Source: Halobacillus sp. Marseille-P3879
GTDB taxonomy: Bacteria > Bacillota > Bacilli > Bacillales > Halobacillaceae
Reading direction: 5' to 3'
DNA: 64,000 nt
Assembly: GCF_900240285.1 (NCBI RefSeq)
Contig: NZ_OESS01000001.1
Location: forward strand, 434,001-498,000
The position numbers were made by a program, and so were the translations under genes. Below are positions 53,267-61,328 of the stretch, piece by piece (within the stretch, counting starts at the first letter, position 1; the number at the start of each line of letters is the position of its first letter). The notes under the pieces were generated by a model that saw only the letters and a list, made by a program, of their open reading frames with translations, was not told the DNA's origin and searched no databases.

Positions 53267-53911
53267 ATGAAATCAATCTTTCACCGTGCGCTTGGTGAAA
53301 AATTCAACCACCTGCATCCACAACTGCAAAAAAAGTTCGGCTTGACCAGTAACCAAAAAGTGATGATCCTGGGTCAGGGAAGAATGACTGAAATTCGCGG
53401 CACCCCTGTATGGATGCGGCCTTTTTTAAACTTAGGGGCACGTGACCATTTAATTTTTGCGGAGAGGGGGAAGGATGTCCCCTTTACACTTGAAAATTAT
53501 GCTTATGTTGATGACGAGGACCGGGAAGCTATAAGTTATGTGCGCCGGTTCTTTTTTCCGTATGCCATTAGAGGATTCGATGCAGCTATGCATTACGATG
53601 AAGAGCAGGATGCTATAGTGGATAGTTTAGGTAAGTCTGGTTCTGTGGTTACTGTCCTTGATGCTGAAGTAACTAAAGAAGGGGGGCTTCTGTTACAATC
53701 AAGGGAGGTTAACGTAAAGAATACTTGGAAAATGACAGAGCTGACTACTTCGTTATATGAGCATTATGATGAGAAAGAAGAGGCATTCAGGGTCCACGTT
53801 CATGTAGATCATCCATGCCTGGGAACGTTAATTATGTACGAAGGGCTTGTTCATACAGAGTTCCTGCCTATAACCAACTCCCACATACCAGAACGGGGGA
53901 TATTATCCTGA
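53267..53911 (+). CDS. DUF4166 domain protein
   Basis: 214 aa from ATG 53267 (AAGGAGGAC ahead). Opens IFHRALGEKFNHLHPQLQKKFG and contains GTPVWMRPFLNLGARDHLIFAERGKDVPFTL, the DUF4166 pattern, also found at the end of YndJ. Function unknown. The kynA-like gene begins 16 bp after its stop, so the two are likely co-transcribed. Confidence 0.82.
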   Translation: MKSIFHRALGEKFNHLHPQLQKKFGLTSNQKVMILGQGRMTEIRGTPVWMRPFLNLGARDHLIFAERGKDVPFTLENYAYVDDEDREAISYVRRFFFPYAIRGFDAAMHYDEEQDAIVDSLGKSGSVVTVLDAEVTKEGGLLLQSREVNVKNTWKMTELTTSLYEHYDEKEEAFRVHVHVDHPCLGTLIMYEGLVHTEFLPITNSHIPERGILS

Positions 53912-53927
53912 GTAGAGGTGAATGACA

Positions 53928-54764
53928 TTGACTAAAGAAGATGCAAAAGGAAACGAGCAGGTTCATACGGATTTTAAAGAGCGAATGACTTATGGAGAAT
54001 ACTTACAATTAGACCAGCTATTATCTGCTCAAAAACGTTTATCTGACCATCACGATGAAATGCTTTTTATCGTGATACACCAGGTAAGTGAATTATGGAT
54101 GAAACTTATTCTGCATGAGTTGTGGGCTGCGGTTCATTCGATCCGAAAGGGAGAAATGCAGGAAGCTTTTAAGATGCTTTCCCGAGTGTCGAACATTCAA
54201 TCCCAGATTATCCACGGATGGGATGTGTTGTCTACTTTAACGCCGGCAGAATATATTCAATTTAGAGATAAGCTGGGTCAGGCCTCCGGTTTTCAGTCGT
54301 ATCAATACCGTATGGTAGAATTTGCCCTCGGCTACAAAACACCACACGTGTTAAAAATTTACGAAAAAGATCCAGTCCTGCATAAAGAGCTTAAGGAGGC
54401 TTATGAATCACCAAGTATTTATGACGCGGCGATTGAGAAGTTAATGGAGGCAGGGTTTCCTATTAATCCTCAATTAGTGGAACGTGACTATACCCAGATT
54501 TATGAGGCGGACCCTTCGGTCGAAGCTGCCTGGGCTAAAGTTTATAAAAATGTAGATGAGTACTGGAACCTCTATCAATTGGCTGAAAAGCTCGTGGATA
54601 TTGAGGATTGGCTGCAGCAGTGGAGGTTCAGGCACATGAAAACAGTGGAGAGGATTATTGGCCATAAAACAGGTACAGGAGGGTCTTCTGGCGTTGGTTA
54701 CTTAAAGAAAGTTCTCGATCACCGTTTTTTTCCAGAACTGTGGGAGGTAAGAACGAAAATTTAA
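53928..54764 (+). CDS. kynA: Tryptophan 2,3-dioxygenase
   Basis: 278 aa. TTG 53928 is preferred (GAGGTG seven bases ahead); the ATG at 53922 is one base from that site. Heme-dioxygenase marks: [54 protein letters not shown] and the proximal-histidine region [26 protein letters not shown]. Opens the indole ring of tryptophan to N-formylkynurenine. kynB and kynU, which follow it in other Bacillus, are not here. Confidence 0.93.
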   Translation: MTKEDAKGNEQVHTDFKERMTYGEYLQLDQLLSAQKRLSDHHDEMLFIVIHQVSELWMKLILHELWAAVHSIRKGEMQEAFKMLSRVSNIQSQIIHGWDVLSTLTPAEYIQFRDKLGQASGFQSYQYRMVEFALGYKTPHVLKIYEKDPVLHKELKEAYESPSIYDAAIEKLMEAGFPINPQLVERDYTQIYEADPSVEAAWAKVYKNVDEYWNLYQLAEKLVDIEDWLQQWRFRHMKTVERIIGHKTGTGGSSGVGYLKKVLDHRFFPELWEVRTKI

Positions 54765-54856
54765 AAAAATAAATTTTTATAACAAATGTATTAATTCATT
54801 GTTACATTTGTGTTACACTATAGGTTGAATAGATAGAGAATGATGAGGGAATCGAC

Positions 54857-55570
54857 ATGAATTCATTTAATATATATTTATCACTCCTTAGTGTAGTGTT
54901 GTTGACGGCTTGTTCGTTTTTTATGGCAGACGCGAATGGTTCTGAAGACTCCCGTTCAGCAGAACAGGAGCCATATGATATTGCTAGAAAAACAGAGACA
55001 AAAGATATAGAAGAATATCAAGTATCGGTCGAATATCCGCAAACACGCAATGATCAAATCGACCAGTCCATTATTGATTATGTGAATCAATCGAAGGATG
55101 CGTTCAAGAAGGAAAGCTATGAGTCAAAAATGGATAGCGATACTGATCAAAAGCATGCATTAGACATGAAATATGATGTGCTTCATGAGGACGAGCGTGT
55201 GTTTGTTGTTAAATTCACTGAAACCATTGATATGGGTGATGAGCAGCAGGAAAGGTTTACGGTACTAAATTTTGATAAATCCAGCGGAAAACGATTGGAT
55301 TTAAAACATATTTTTACAGAAGATGATGAGTATATGAAGAAATTAACTCAATTAGCGAATGATCGGGTTGATGGCAGCTTTGAAAGAATAGCAGCAAATG
55401 AGAGTTTTAGCAATTTAGCACTTACAGGGGATCAGGTTGAAGTTTATCTTACACAAACGGAACAGCAAGAAGTGAAATCCGAAGCAGCTAAAATCAAAAT
55501 TCCTAAAGCAGAACTCAAAGATCTGATGCGCCCGCGCTACGCCGAGATTCATCGTTCCTGGGTGGAGTAG
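54857..55570 (+). CDS. Lipoprotein with DUF4163/DUF3298 (RsiV/PdaC-like) region
   Basis: 237 aa. Lipobox LLTACS at residues 15-20, then an acidic mature protein. Residues about 52-140 (QVSVEYPQTRNDQIDQSIIDYVN) look like DUF4163 and about 150-235 (GKRLDLKHIFTEDDEYMKKL) like DUF3298, the pair that forms lysozyme-binding domains in RsiV. There is no membrane anti-sigma part or deacetylase, so this is a stand-alone surface lipoprotein. Ends in a bidirectional terminator. Confidence 0.8.
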   Translation: MNSFNIYLSLLSVVLLTACSFFMADANGSEDSRSAEQEPYDIARKTETKDIEEYQVSVEYPQTRNDQIDQSIIDYVNQSKDAFKKESYESKMDSDTDQKHALDMKYDVLHEDERVFVVKFTETIDMGDEQQERFTVLNFDKSSGKRLDLKHIFTEDDEYMKKLTQLANDRVDGSFERIAANESFSNLALTGDQVEVYLTQTEQQEVKSEAAKIKIPKAELKDLMRPRYAEIHRSWVE

Positions 55571-55586
55571 ATTAATAATAACGAAA

Positions 55587-55650
55587 GCCTAAGCGATTCA
55601 TTAGAGGTTTCCTTACAAGGGAAACATCAAGAATCACTTAGGCTTTTTTT
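55587..55650. terminator. Bidirectional terminator between the lipoprotein and hom
   Basis: GCCTAAGCGATT / AATCACTTAGGC outer arms with an inner GGTTTCC / GGGAAAC stem; T-run after it. Confidence 0.85.
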
Positions 55651-55660
55651 GTCGTTTCTA

Positions 55661-56638
55661 TCATACAACTTGTTGGATCAGTGAGGGTTTAGCCTGCCAG
55701 ATTTGGACAAAGTCTTCTATCATCGCACTGGCTGTTGGCAATTGCCCTGCACCTGGACCTCGTAAAGTGACAGAACCTACTAAATCCCCGGTTACGTCAA
55801 TTGCATTATCTACGCCTCCGACGCCAAATAAACCGTGAGTGGACGGCAGCGACAGGGGTTCTACCTTTCCTTTTAGAACACCATCAATCACTTCCAGGGT
55901 AGCTACGTGACGAATTTTTTCTCCTTTTTCTTTTGCTCTATGGAGGTCTTCTTCGCTCAATTGAGAGATCCCTGTTAATGGTACCTCCGACCATTCAGGC
56001 TGTTTACCATACAGAAGCTGACATAGAATCATTAGCTTGTAAAAAGCGTCATGGCCTTCTATATCATTGGTTGGATCAGCTTCCGCATACCCTTTCTCTT
56101 GAGCTTCATAAAGAGCATCTGAGAAGGTTTTATCGTCTTCCTGCATCGCCGTTAAAATATAATTGCTCGTGCCGTTTAAAATCCCCTGTACCTTCGTAAT
56201 ATTATTGGTCTGCAGTAAGCTGGTTAATGTTCCGATAATCGGTATTCCTGCTGCAGTAGTAGCTTCGTAGCCTATTCCAACGCGTGAACCAGCCCGTTTT
56301 ATAAGGTCGTTTCCGCGGGCAGCAAACATTACTTTATTAGCTGTGACGACATGGATGTTTTGGTCAAGCGCTTGATTAAGATAGGAAAAGCTCGGTTCCA
56401 CTCCGACAGTAGCTTCAAAGATTACATCAGGGGCTTGGTGCAGAACGTCCTCAAAGCGGTCTGTGACCGTTACGTGGCCTGGTAAATTTCGGCTCTTATT
56501 CATGTCGTTAACGAGTACGCTCACTAAACGTACTTCTTCTCCGAGCAGGTTATGAAGCTTTTGATGTTTGTCCTGCAAAATGTGATGTATTCCCTGTCCG
56601 ACGGTGCCGAAACCGAGAATGGCTGCTTTAATTGTCAT
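55661..56638 (-). CDS. hom: Homoserine dehydrogenase, short form without ACT domain
   Basis: 325 aa, about 100 shorter than B. subtilis Hom because the C-terminal ACT regulatory domain is missing. NAD(P) loop ILGFGTVGQGIHH; catalytic core EATTAAGIPIIGTL, GILNGTSNYIL, EAQEKGYAEADPTNDIEGHDA. Reduces aspartate semialdehyde to homoserine. It overlaps the end of metX by 11 bp and shares its SAM riboswitch, so this copy is dedicated to methionine synthesis; it should not be sensitive to threonine. Confidence 0.93.
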   Translation of the reverse strand: MTIKAAILGFGTVGQGIHHILQDKHQKLHNLLGEEVRLVSVLVNDMNKSRNLPGHVTVTDRFEDVLHQAPDVIFEATVGVEPSFSYLNQALDQNIHVVTANKVMFAARGNDLIKRAGSRVGIGYEATTAAGIPIIGTLTSLLQTNNITKVQGILNGTSNYILTAMQEDDKTFSDALYEAQEKGYAEADPTNDIEGHDAFYKLMILCQLLYGKQPEWSEVPLTGISQLSEEDLHRAKEKGEKIRHVATLEVIDGVLKGKVEPLSLPSTHGLFGVGGVDNAIDVTGDLVGSVTLRGPGAGQLPTASAMIEDFVQIWQAKPSLIQQVV

Positions 56639-57701
56639 GATGATTCACTGCTCCTTCTGTTAATTTTTGATGAATCCACGTCCCCCATCGGTTGAACTCC
56701 ACTAAAAACCCATCATGACCATAGTCGGTTATTACATGATGATGTTCGCTATTGGGGGTGAGCTGGCTTATAGGTTCAATCAGTTCCTTGGGATAAAGCA
56801 AGTCATGCTGAAAGCTCATTGTATAAAGTGGTGCCTTATAAGCACTTACTGTTTCCTCTAAGGTCCCGCGATCTCTTGTAATATCGTGATGGTTCATCGC
56901 TTCCAATAAATAAAGATAGCTGTTTGCATCAAATCGCTCTTTTATTTTTTCTCCTTGATAATCCATATAAGATTGAATATCATACAGCGATTCGTTTTGG
57001 CTGCGGTCAAACCTTTTCTGAAATAAAGTGCCGCTTCGGTAAGTCACCATTCCGGCCATTCGAGCAATTTCAAAGCCGTGCAGCTGTTCGTTACGACTAT
57101 AGTTTCCGTTCGAAAAAGCGGGGTCATCCTGAATGGCACGAGCCCCAATATGATTAAAAGCAATACCGTGATCACTTAAGAAGGGAGTGGCAGCAAGAAC
57201 ATAAAGCTGCTTCATAAAATCAGGGTAAAGAAGCCCCCATTCATATGTCTGCATTCCTCCAAGAGACCCGCCGACTACCGCATGGACTTCGTTTATCCCA
57301 AGCAGTCGCAAGGCTTTAAATTGAGAGTGGACCATATCGCGAATGCTGACTTGAGGAAAGGTGAGACGGTATGGTTCCCCTGTAACAGGATTCGGGCTCG
57401 CCGGTCCGGTTGATCCATGGCATCCTCCGAGAACATTAAAAGTAATCACTTGAAAAGCTCTGGTATCGATAGGACATCCTTCTCCTGCAAGGCCGTTCCA
57501 CCATCCTGGGTTTTCCTGTGTTCCTATCGCGTATTGATTGCCGGTAAGGGCATGACAAATAAGAATAACAGGCGCATCTTCAGGACCGTAACGTTCATAA
57601 GCTAATGAAACATCGGGGATTGTCTCCCCGGACTCGAGGGTAAAGCTTCCAATTGAGATACGAGAATGGATTCTTTGATTGGTTATGTTTTCTATAGACA
57701 T
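56628..57701 (-). CDS. metX: Homoserine O-acetyltransferase
   Basis: 357 aa from ATG 57701 (AAGGAGGG ahead; the 57773 ATG is before the ribosome site). Alpha/beta hydrolase with nucleophile in VVGGSLGGMQTYEW, an oxyanion region CHALTGN and the C-terminal histidine in YGHDGFLVE. Makes O-acetylhomoserine for direct sulfhydrylation to homocysteine. The family includes succinyl-transferring variants; NVLGGCHGSTGP is of the usual acetyl type. Under a SAM riboswitch. Confidence 0.92.
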   Translation of the reverse strand: MSIENITNQRIHSRISIGSFTLESGETIPDVSLAYERYGPEDAPVILICHALTGNQYAIGTQENPGWWNGLAGEGCPIDTRAFQVITFNVLGGCHGSTGPASPNPVTGEPYRLTFPQVSIRDMVHSQFKALRLLGINEVHAVVGGSLGGMQTYEWGLLYPDFMKQLYVLAATPFLSDHGIAFNHIGARAIQDDPAFSNGNYSRNEQLHGFEIARMAGMVTYRSGTLFQKRFDRSQNESLYDIQSYMDYQGEKIKERFDANSYLYLLEAMNHHDITRDRGTLEETVSAYKAPLYTMSFQHDLLYPKELIEPISQLTPNSEHHHVITDYGHDGFLVEFNRWGTWIHQKLTEGAVNHHDN

Positions 57702-57810
57702 GTACAGAGCCCTCCTTACATAGATTGGCGGTACCGAACGAAAGCTAGAGGCGCCTTGATGACTACCAGACAAGCAGAGGTTAGTTGAAATTAAAGCTTC
57801 CGCACAATAT

Positions 57811-57970
57811 AAAAACCCTCTTCTTAAATAAGAAGAGGGCAGTTCGTTAGGTTCCTCCTCTTATCTGTCAGATCATCAATGATCTGTAGGAATTAGCACC
57901 TTTTCAAGCCGCTGCTTGAAGGTTGCCGGGCGTCACAGGGCCTAGTCCCTCTGCCACTCTAGATAAGAGT
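57811..57970 (-). ncRNA. SAM-I (S-box) riboswitch with terminator
   Basis: Read on the minus strand from 57970: CTCTTATCTAGAGTGGCAGA, then GGGACTAGGCCCTGTGACGC and CCGGCAACC, the conserved S-box core. P1 pairs AGATAAGAG (57961-57969) with CTCTTATCT (57857-57865). The terminator stem CCCTCTTCTTA / TAAGAAGAGGG (57816-57838) with TTTTTAT follows. SAM binding should stop transcription of metX-hom. Confidence 0.95.
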
Positions 57971-58124
57971 TATTTAATTGGTCGTTCATAAAAGGTATGT
58001 ATCGAATTATAGAATGAGACAGCTTTAATGTCAAACTATTTGTAAAAGTAGCCGGGAACGTTTGAAAGCCCGTATTGTTGGGAAAGTACGTAATCAAGAC
58101 CCATAGTAAAGGAGAGTTTAAATC
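57971..58124. other. Intergenic, divergent promoters
   Basis: No gene seen. Should hold the promoter for the riboswitch transcript and, on the other strand, that for the DUF2188 gene, with AAAGGAG at about 58108. Confidence 0.4.
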
Positions 58125-58322
58125 ATGAAGGAATACAGTGTAGCACCAAATAAAGACGTAACAGGCTGGATTGTAAAAATTGAGGATGTGGCTCCTACTG
58201 ATGAATATGATGAACGAGATACTGCGGTTGCCAAAGCTAAAGAATTAGCTCAGGAAAATAAACCGAGTCGTATTTTAATTCTAGATCAAAACCATGAAAT
58301 AGAAGACGAAATCAAATATTAA
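58125..58322 (+). CDS. DUF2188 small protein
   Basis: 65 aa with the DUF2188 pattern: WIVKIEDVAPTDEYDERDTAVAKAKELA then RILILDQNHEIEDEIKY, a tiny beta-beta-alpha-beta fold. Acidic. AAAGGAGAG precedes the ATG. Family function unknown. A hairpin CTCCC / GGGAG and another, GGCTGTCGG / TCGGCAGCC, follow. Confidence 0.8.
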   Translation: MKEYSVAPNKDVTGWIVKIEDVAPTDEYDERDTAVAKAKELAQENKPSRILILDQNHEIEDEIKY

Positions 58323-58652
58323 GAAAAAAGCTCCCTTGATGGGAGTTGCAGGCTGTCGGATAATTTCTCGGCAGCCTTATTTATTAGCTTTTTACCTCCG
58401 TTGTTTTTATTTGAACTCCGCTGTTGAAATCCATCTCGGTTTTGAGCAGCGATCAGGTACCCAGGAAGCCTCCTCACTCGGTCACTTCATCCGGAAATGG
58501 AATCCTTATTAGTCGAAAAACAAACAAGATTCTACCCATCTGAAGTATAAAAAAGTCTTCTCTGCAAGAATCCCTTAAAGTGAGTTTTTAATGGATTATA
58601 ATTCATAAAAGCGGTACTCTGAAGGTAATAAAGTTAAGGGTGTGCGAGTCGT
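58323..58652. other. 330-bp gap after the DUF2188 gene
   Basis: Contains two small hairpins (58328-58347 and about 58350-58377) likely ending the DUF2188 transcript. Beyond them I see no frame with a ribosome site and no copy of the window's repeat; promoter for the FAD gene presumably near 58600. Confidence 0.5.
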
Positions 58653-59870
58653 ATGAAGAGAGAGGCAGATGTAATAATAGTAGGGGCAAGAGTAGCGGGA
58701 TCGAGCCTTGCTATTTTACTAGGCAGAATGGGGAAAAAAGTAATAATCCTTGATAAAGCTTCATTTCCCAGTGATACTCTTTCTACTCACTATTTATCCC
58801 ATCTTGAATATGTCAAACAACTAGGGGTATTAGGAGCAGTAGAAGCCTCTGGATTAAGGAAAATTACACGCATGCGTACTTACATTAAGGATAGTTTTAT
58901 TGAAGGGCCGCGTGCGTCCTACACCTTGATACCAAGGCGTAAACATTTTGATCAAATCCTGTTGGATAAGGCAGTAAGCTATCCAGGGGTAGAGCTTAGG
59001 CCCGGAAGTCAGGTTGTCTCCCTTATTAAAGATACCCGGCATGTTGAAGGGGTAAGAGTCAGGGATCGCCATCGTGTAAGTGAGTATAATATGTACGCCC
59101 CCCTGGTTATCGGAGCAGATGGTAAGCATTCGATGGTTGCCAGCTGGGCAGGTGCCAAAACGTACGGTGAACATTCACCGGTAAGACCGGTTTTTTACGG
59201 CTACTTCCATAATGTTTCGCCTTTATTAGAACCGACCACAGAAATTTTTCTCAATGACGGACGCATAGGTTTTTTATTTCCAATGGAGAAGGGTGTAGAC
59301 TGTTTAGGCCTTGAAGTGCTTCCGGATGAATTTATAGAAATTGCTAAAAAGCCAAAGAAGTTTGAAGAAATCTATCGAAGTTTTTATGGTATGGACAGCC
59401 GATTGGAGCGTTCATCTCTACAGGGTGAGATTAGGGGCACTACCGGCATGCCGAATTTCTTTAGAGAAGCGGGCGGCAGTGGATGGGCCTTACTAGGGGA
59501 TGCTGGCCACAGTAAGGATCCAAGCACCGGATTAGGTATGAACGATGCCTTTCTGCAGTCTTTTCTTCTCGCGGAAATTATTAAGGATTGGGATAATGGG
59601 GGCTCATGGAGTCAGCTTATTCAAGATTTTCAAAAACGAAGGGATAAACAACTCGAGCCAGGATATCGATTAACGATGGACTATATTCAGTCAAGAAGGC
59701 AGCTGACCCCTAATGAAGAGGCGCTTTTTCAGGCAATGGCAGCTAATCCAATGGTGTGGAACAAAATCGTCCCATCCTTGCCTGACCTGTTGAAGCGGCA
59801 CTCTCAAGCTATTCCGGAACTCTATGGATCTGTGGAGCATGAAGCGAGAAGTTTTGGCTTTGAATATTGA
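58653..59870 (+). CDS. FAD-dependent monooxygenase (PHBH-like / geranylgeranyl-reductase-like)
   Basis: 405 aa. FAD loop IIVGARVAGSSLAILLGRMGKKVIILDK, the DG motif LVIGADGKHSMVA and the GD motif ALLGDAGHSKDPSTGLGMNDA. The second loop residue is GARVAGS rather than GAGPAG. Such proteins hydroxylate aromatics or reduce isoprenoids. The next gene starts 16 bp after its stop; the partner is unknown, so substrate cannot be assigned. Confidence 0.82.
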   Translation: MKREADVIIVGARVAGSSLAILLGRMGKKVIILDKASFPSDTLSTHYLSHLEYVKQLGVLGAVEASGLRKITRMRTYIKDSFIEGPRASYTLIPRRKHFDQILLDKAVSYPGVELRPGSQVVSLIKDTRHVEGVRVRDRHRVSEYNMYAPLVIGADGKHSMVASWAGAKTYGEHSPVRPVFYGYFHNVSPLLEPTTEIFLNDGRIGFLFPMEKGVDCLGLEVLPDEFIEIAKKPKKFEEIYRSFYGMDSRLERSSLQGEIRGTTGMPNFFREAGGSGWALLGDAGHSKDPSTGLGMNDAFLQSFLLAEIIKDWDNGGSWSQLIQDFQKRRDKQLEPGYRLTMDYIQSRRQLTPNEEALFQAMAANPMVWNKIVPSLPDLLKRHSQAIPELYGSVEHEARSFGFEY

Positions 59871-59886
59871 TGAAAGTGGGGGTTCT

Positions 59887-60357
59887 ATGAACTGGACAAA
59901 AGAAGCAGCGTTTGCCAAACTACAGGAAATTTATACGGACAAAGTGATGCAGGACGAGAAGCGGAGAGTTTTTCAGCAGGTATACCGGCATTTATACGAG
60001 AACTTAGATAATTTGGCTGTTAAGTCAGGTATGAAAGAAGAAGCAGAGAAGCAGCTTCGTTTCTTCAAGGAATACACTTTTATGCCCGGGGATAACTTAT
60101 TTCAATCCATGCGTTACGTTTTCTTACTGGCCAGGGGAGAGAAGGAGAAAGATCCCATAGAAACAGAGCTGCACCTCAATCGAATTTATCGTTCTCTTTT
60201 CCAGCCAGCTGGGCTGAAAAATCCTTATATCCCTGATTCTTTCTGGTCAACGACGTTAGGGGTAGCCTGCCTCGTAGCGCAGGAAGGAGTTGAATCCGTC
60301 TATCCTGTACTAGATGAAATAGTAGAAGATGAACAGCAAGCCGGCCCCGATTCCTGA
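59887..60357 (+). CDS. Uncharacterised 156-aa protein co-transcribed with the FAD enzyme
   Basis: From ATG 59887 with TGGGGG ahead; the longer frame from 59824 overlaps the FAD gene. Mostly helical, soluble, with charged heptad-like spacing (DEKRRVFQQVYRHLYENLDNLAV) and a hydrophobic stretch ALGV-like (STTLGVACLVAQEG). I do not recognise a family. Its tight coupling to the monooxygenase suggests a shared role. Confidence 0.65.
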   Translation: MNWTKEAAFAKLQEIYTDKVMQDEKRRVFQQVYRHLYENLDNLAVKSGMKEEAEKQLRFFKEYTFMPGDNLFQSMRYVFLLARGEKEKDPIETELHLNRIYRSLFQPAGLKNPYIPDSFWSTTLGVACLVAQEGVESVYPVLDEIVEDEQQAGPDS

Positions 60358-60368
60358 GGCCGGCTTGT
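60338..60368 (+). terminator. Terminator after the monooxygenase pair
   Basis: AAGCCGGCC / GGCCGGCTT stem with an eleven-base loop containing the stop codon; the T-tail is short (TTGTTATATTT). Converges on the tetR gene end. Confidence 0.7.
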
Positions 60369-61213
60369 TATATTTGAAAGAAAGTACGTATTTGTCCCGT
60401 AATCCCTTTAAACAGGTCGTTCTCTTCCAGATTAGAAAGCATACCTTTTATAACGGCAGACCTGGGTTCTGTTTTTTGTATTTCTTCAAGAAGAACGGTG
60501 ATCGTTACTTCGATGTCTCCTTCAGCCTTTTCCTTTACTTCTTCTAGTGTGCGGACGATATTATCAAGTTGATTGTAATGAAAGTCATTTGGAATCACTG
60601 TATTCATCAACTCGTCAGTTATGACCGGTTGGTCACAAGTTCGGTTAAAGCCCTCTACCAAATAATCAGCTCGCTTAAGAATAGATTCACACAATTTCTC
60701 TATATCAAAATCCACGCCTTCCAAAATAATCAAATCCATATAGGCCTTAAACATTCCCTGCATTAATAAAGTCACTTCCCATATGGTATGATCGATCTTC
60801 TTCCCGTAAATGGCGAGGAGGCTTCTTTTATAAAAAAAGTATGACTGAAATCTCATATGGCGGACAAACGCCTCTATGTCTTCATTAAACGGTATAGCCT
60901 GCTCGCGAATCTGCATAATTATAAAATCGCGGTGTTTAATGATCTCCTGATAGGTAACGGTTAGTTGTTTTATGAACTTTGTTCGTGGATCTAAATCCAT
61001 GGCCTGGATCTCATCGGTTTTTTGCTCTATTTCTTTGGAATAATGGGTGAAAATGGCAAGCAGCAGCTCATCCTTCGACTTAAAATGAAGGTAGAATGCT
61101 CCCTTGGATATAGAGCATTCATTTGCGATTTCCTGCACGGATGTAGTACTGAACCCTTTTTGCGCGAACAGTTTTATCGCTTGTTCAATGATTATGATCT
61201 TTTTATCTTCCAT
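60368..61213 (-). CDS. TetR/AcrR-family repressor of the efflux pump
   Basis: 281 aa, longer than most TetR proteins (about 200). Residues 1-60 are the HTH (IIIIEQAIKLFAQKGFSTTSVQEIANECSISKGAFYLHFKSKDELLL). The remaining 220 residues are helical; the last 60 are an added tail. Divergent from the swrC-like gene with two palindromes between them, so it very likely represses the pump and itself. Confidence 0.88.
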   Translation of the reverse strand: MEDKKIIIIEQAIKLFAQKGFSTTSVQEIANECSISKGAFYLHFKSKDELLLAIFTHYSKEIEQKTDEIQAMDLDPRTKFIKQLTVTYQEIIKHRDFIIMQIREQAIPFNEDIEAFVRHMRFQSYFFYKRSLLAIYGKKIDHTIWEVTLLMQGMFKAYMDLIILEGVDFDIEKLCESILKRADYLVEGFNRTCDQPVITDELMNTVIPNDFHYNQLDNIVRTLEEVKEKAEGDIEVTITVLLEEIQKTEPRSAVIKGMLSNLEENDLFKGITGQIRTFFQI

Positions 61214-61256
61214 AGTATAAACTCCTTCATTTTTTATCCTAGTTTGCAGTTTATCC

Positions 61257-61312
61257 TTGACTTATGACTGATTGGTCATTTATATTGTAATTTGAGTTGA
61301 CCAACTAGTCAA
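61257..61312 (+). promoter_or_regulatory. swrC-like promoter with two TetR operators
   Basis: TTGACT (61257-61262), 18-base spacer, TATATT (61281-61286). TGACTGATTGGTCA (61265-61278) fills the spacer and TTGACCAACTAGTCAA (61297-61312) lies downstream: both are inverted repeats sharing a TGAC...GTCA frame. The spacing suggests two dimers of the adjacent TetR protein. Confidence 0.7.
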
Positions 61313-61328
61313 ATGAGAGGTGGAACAA

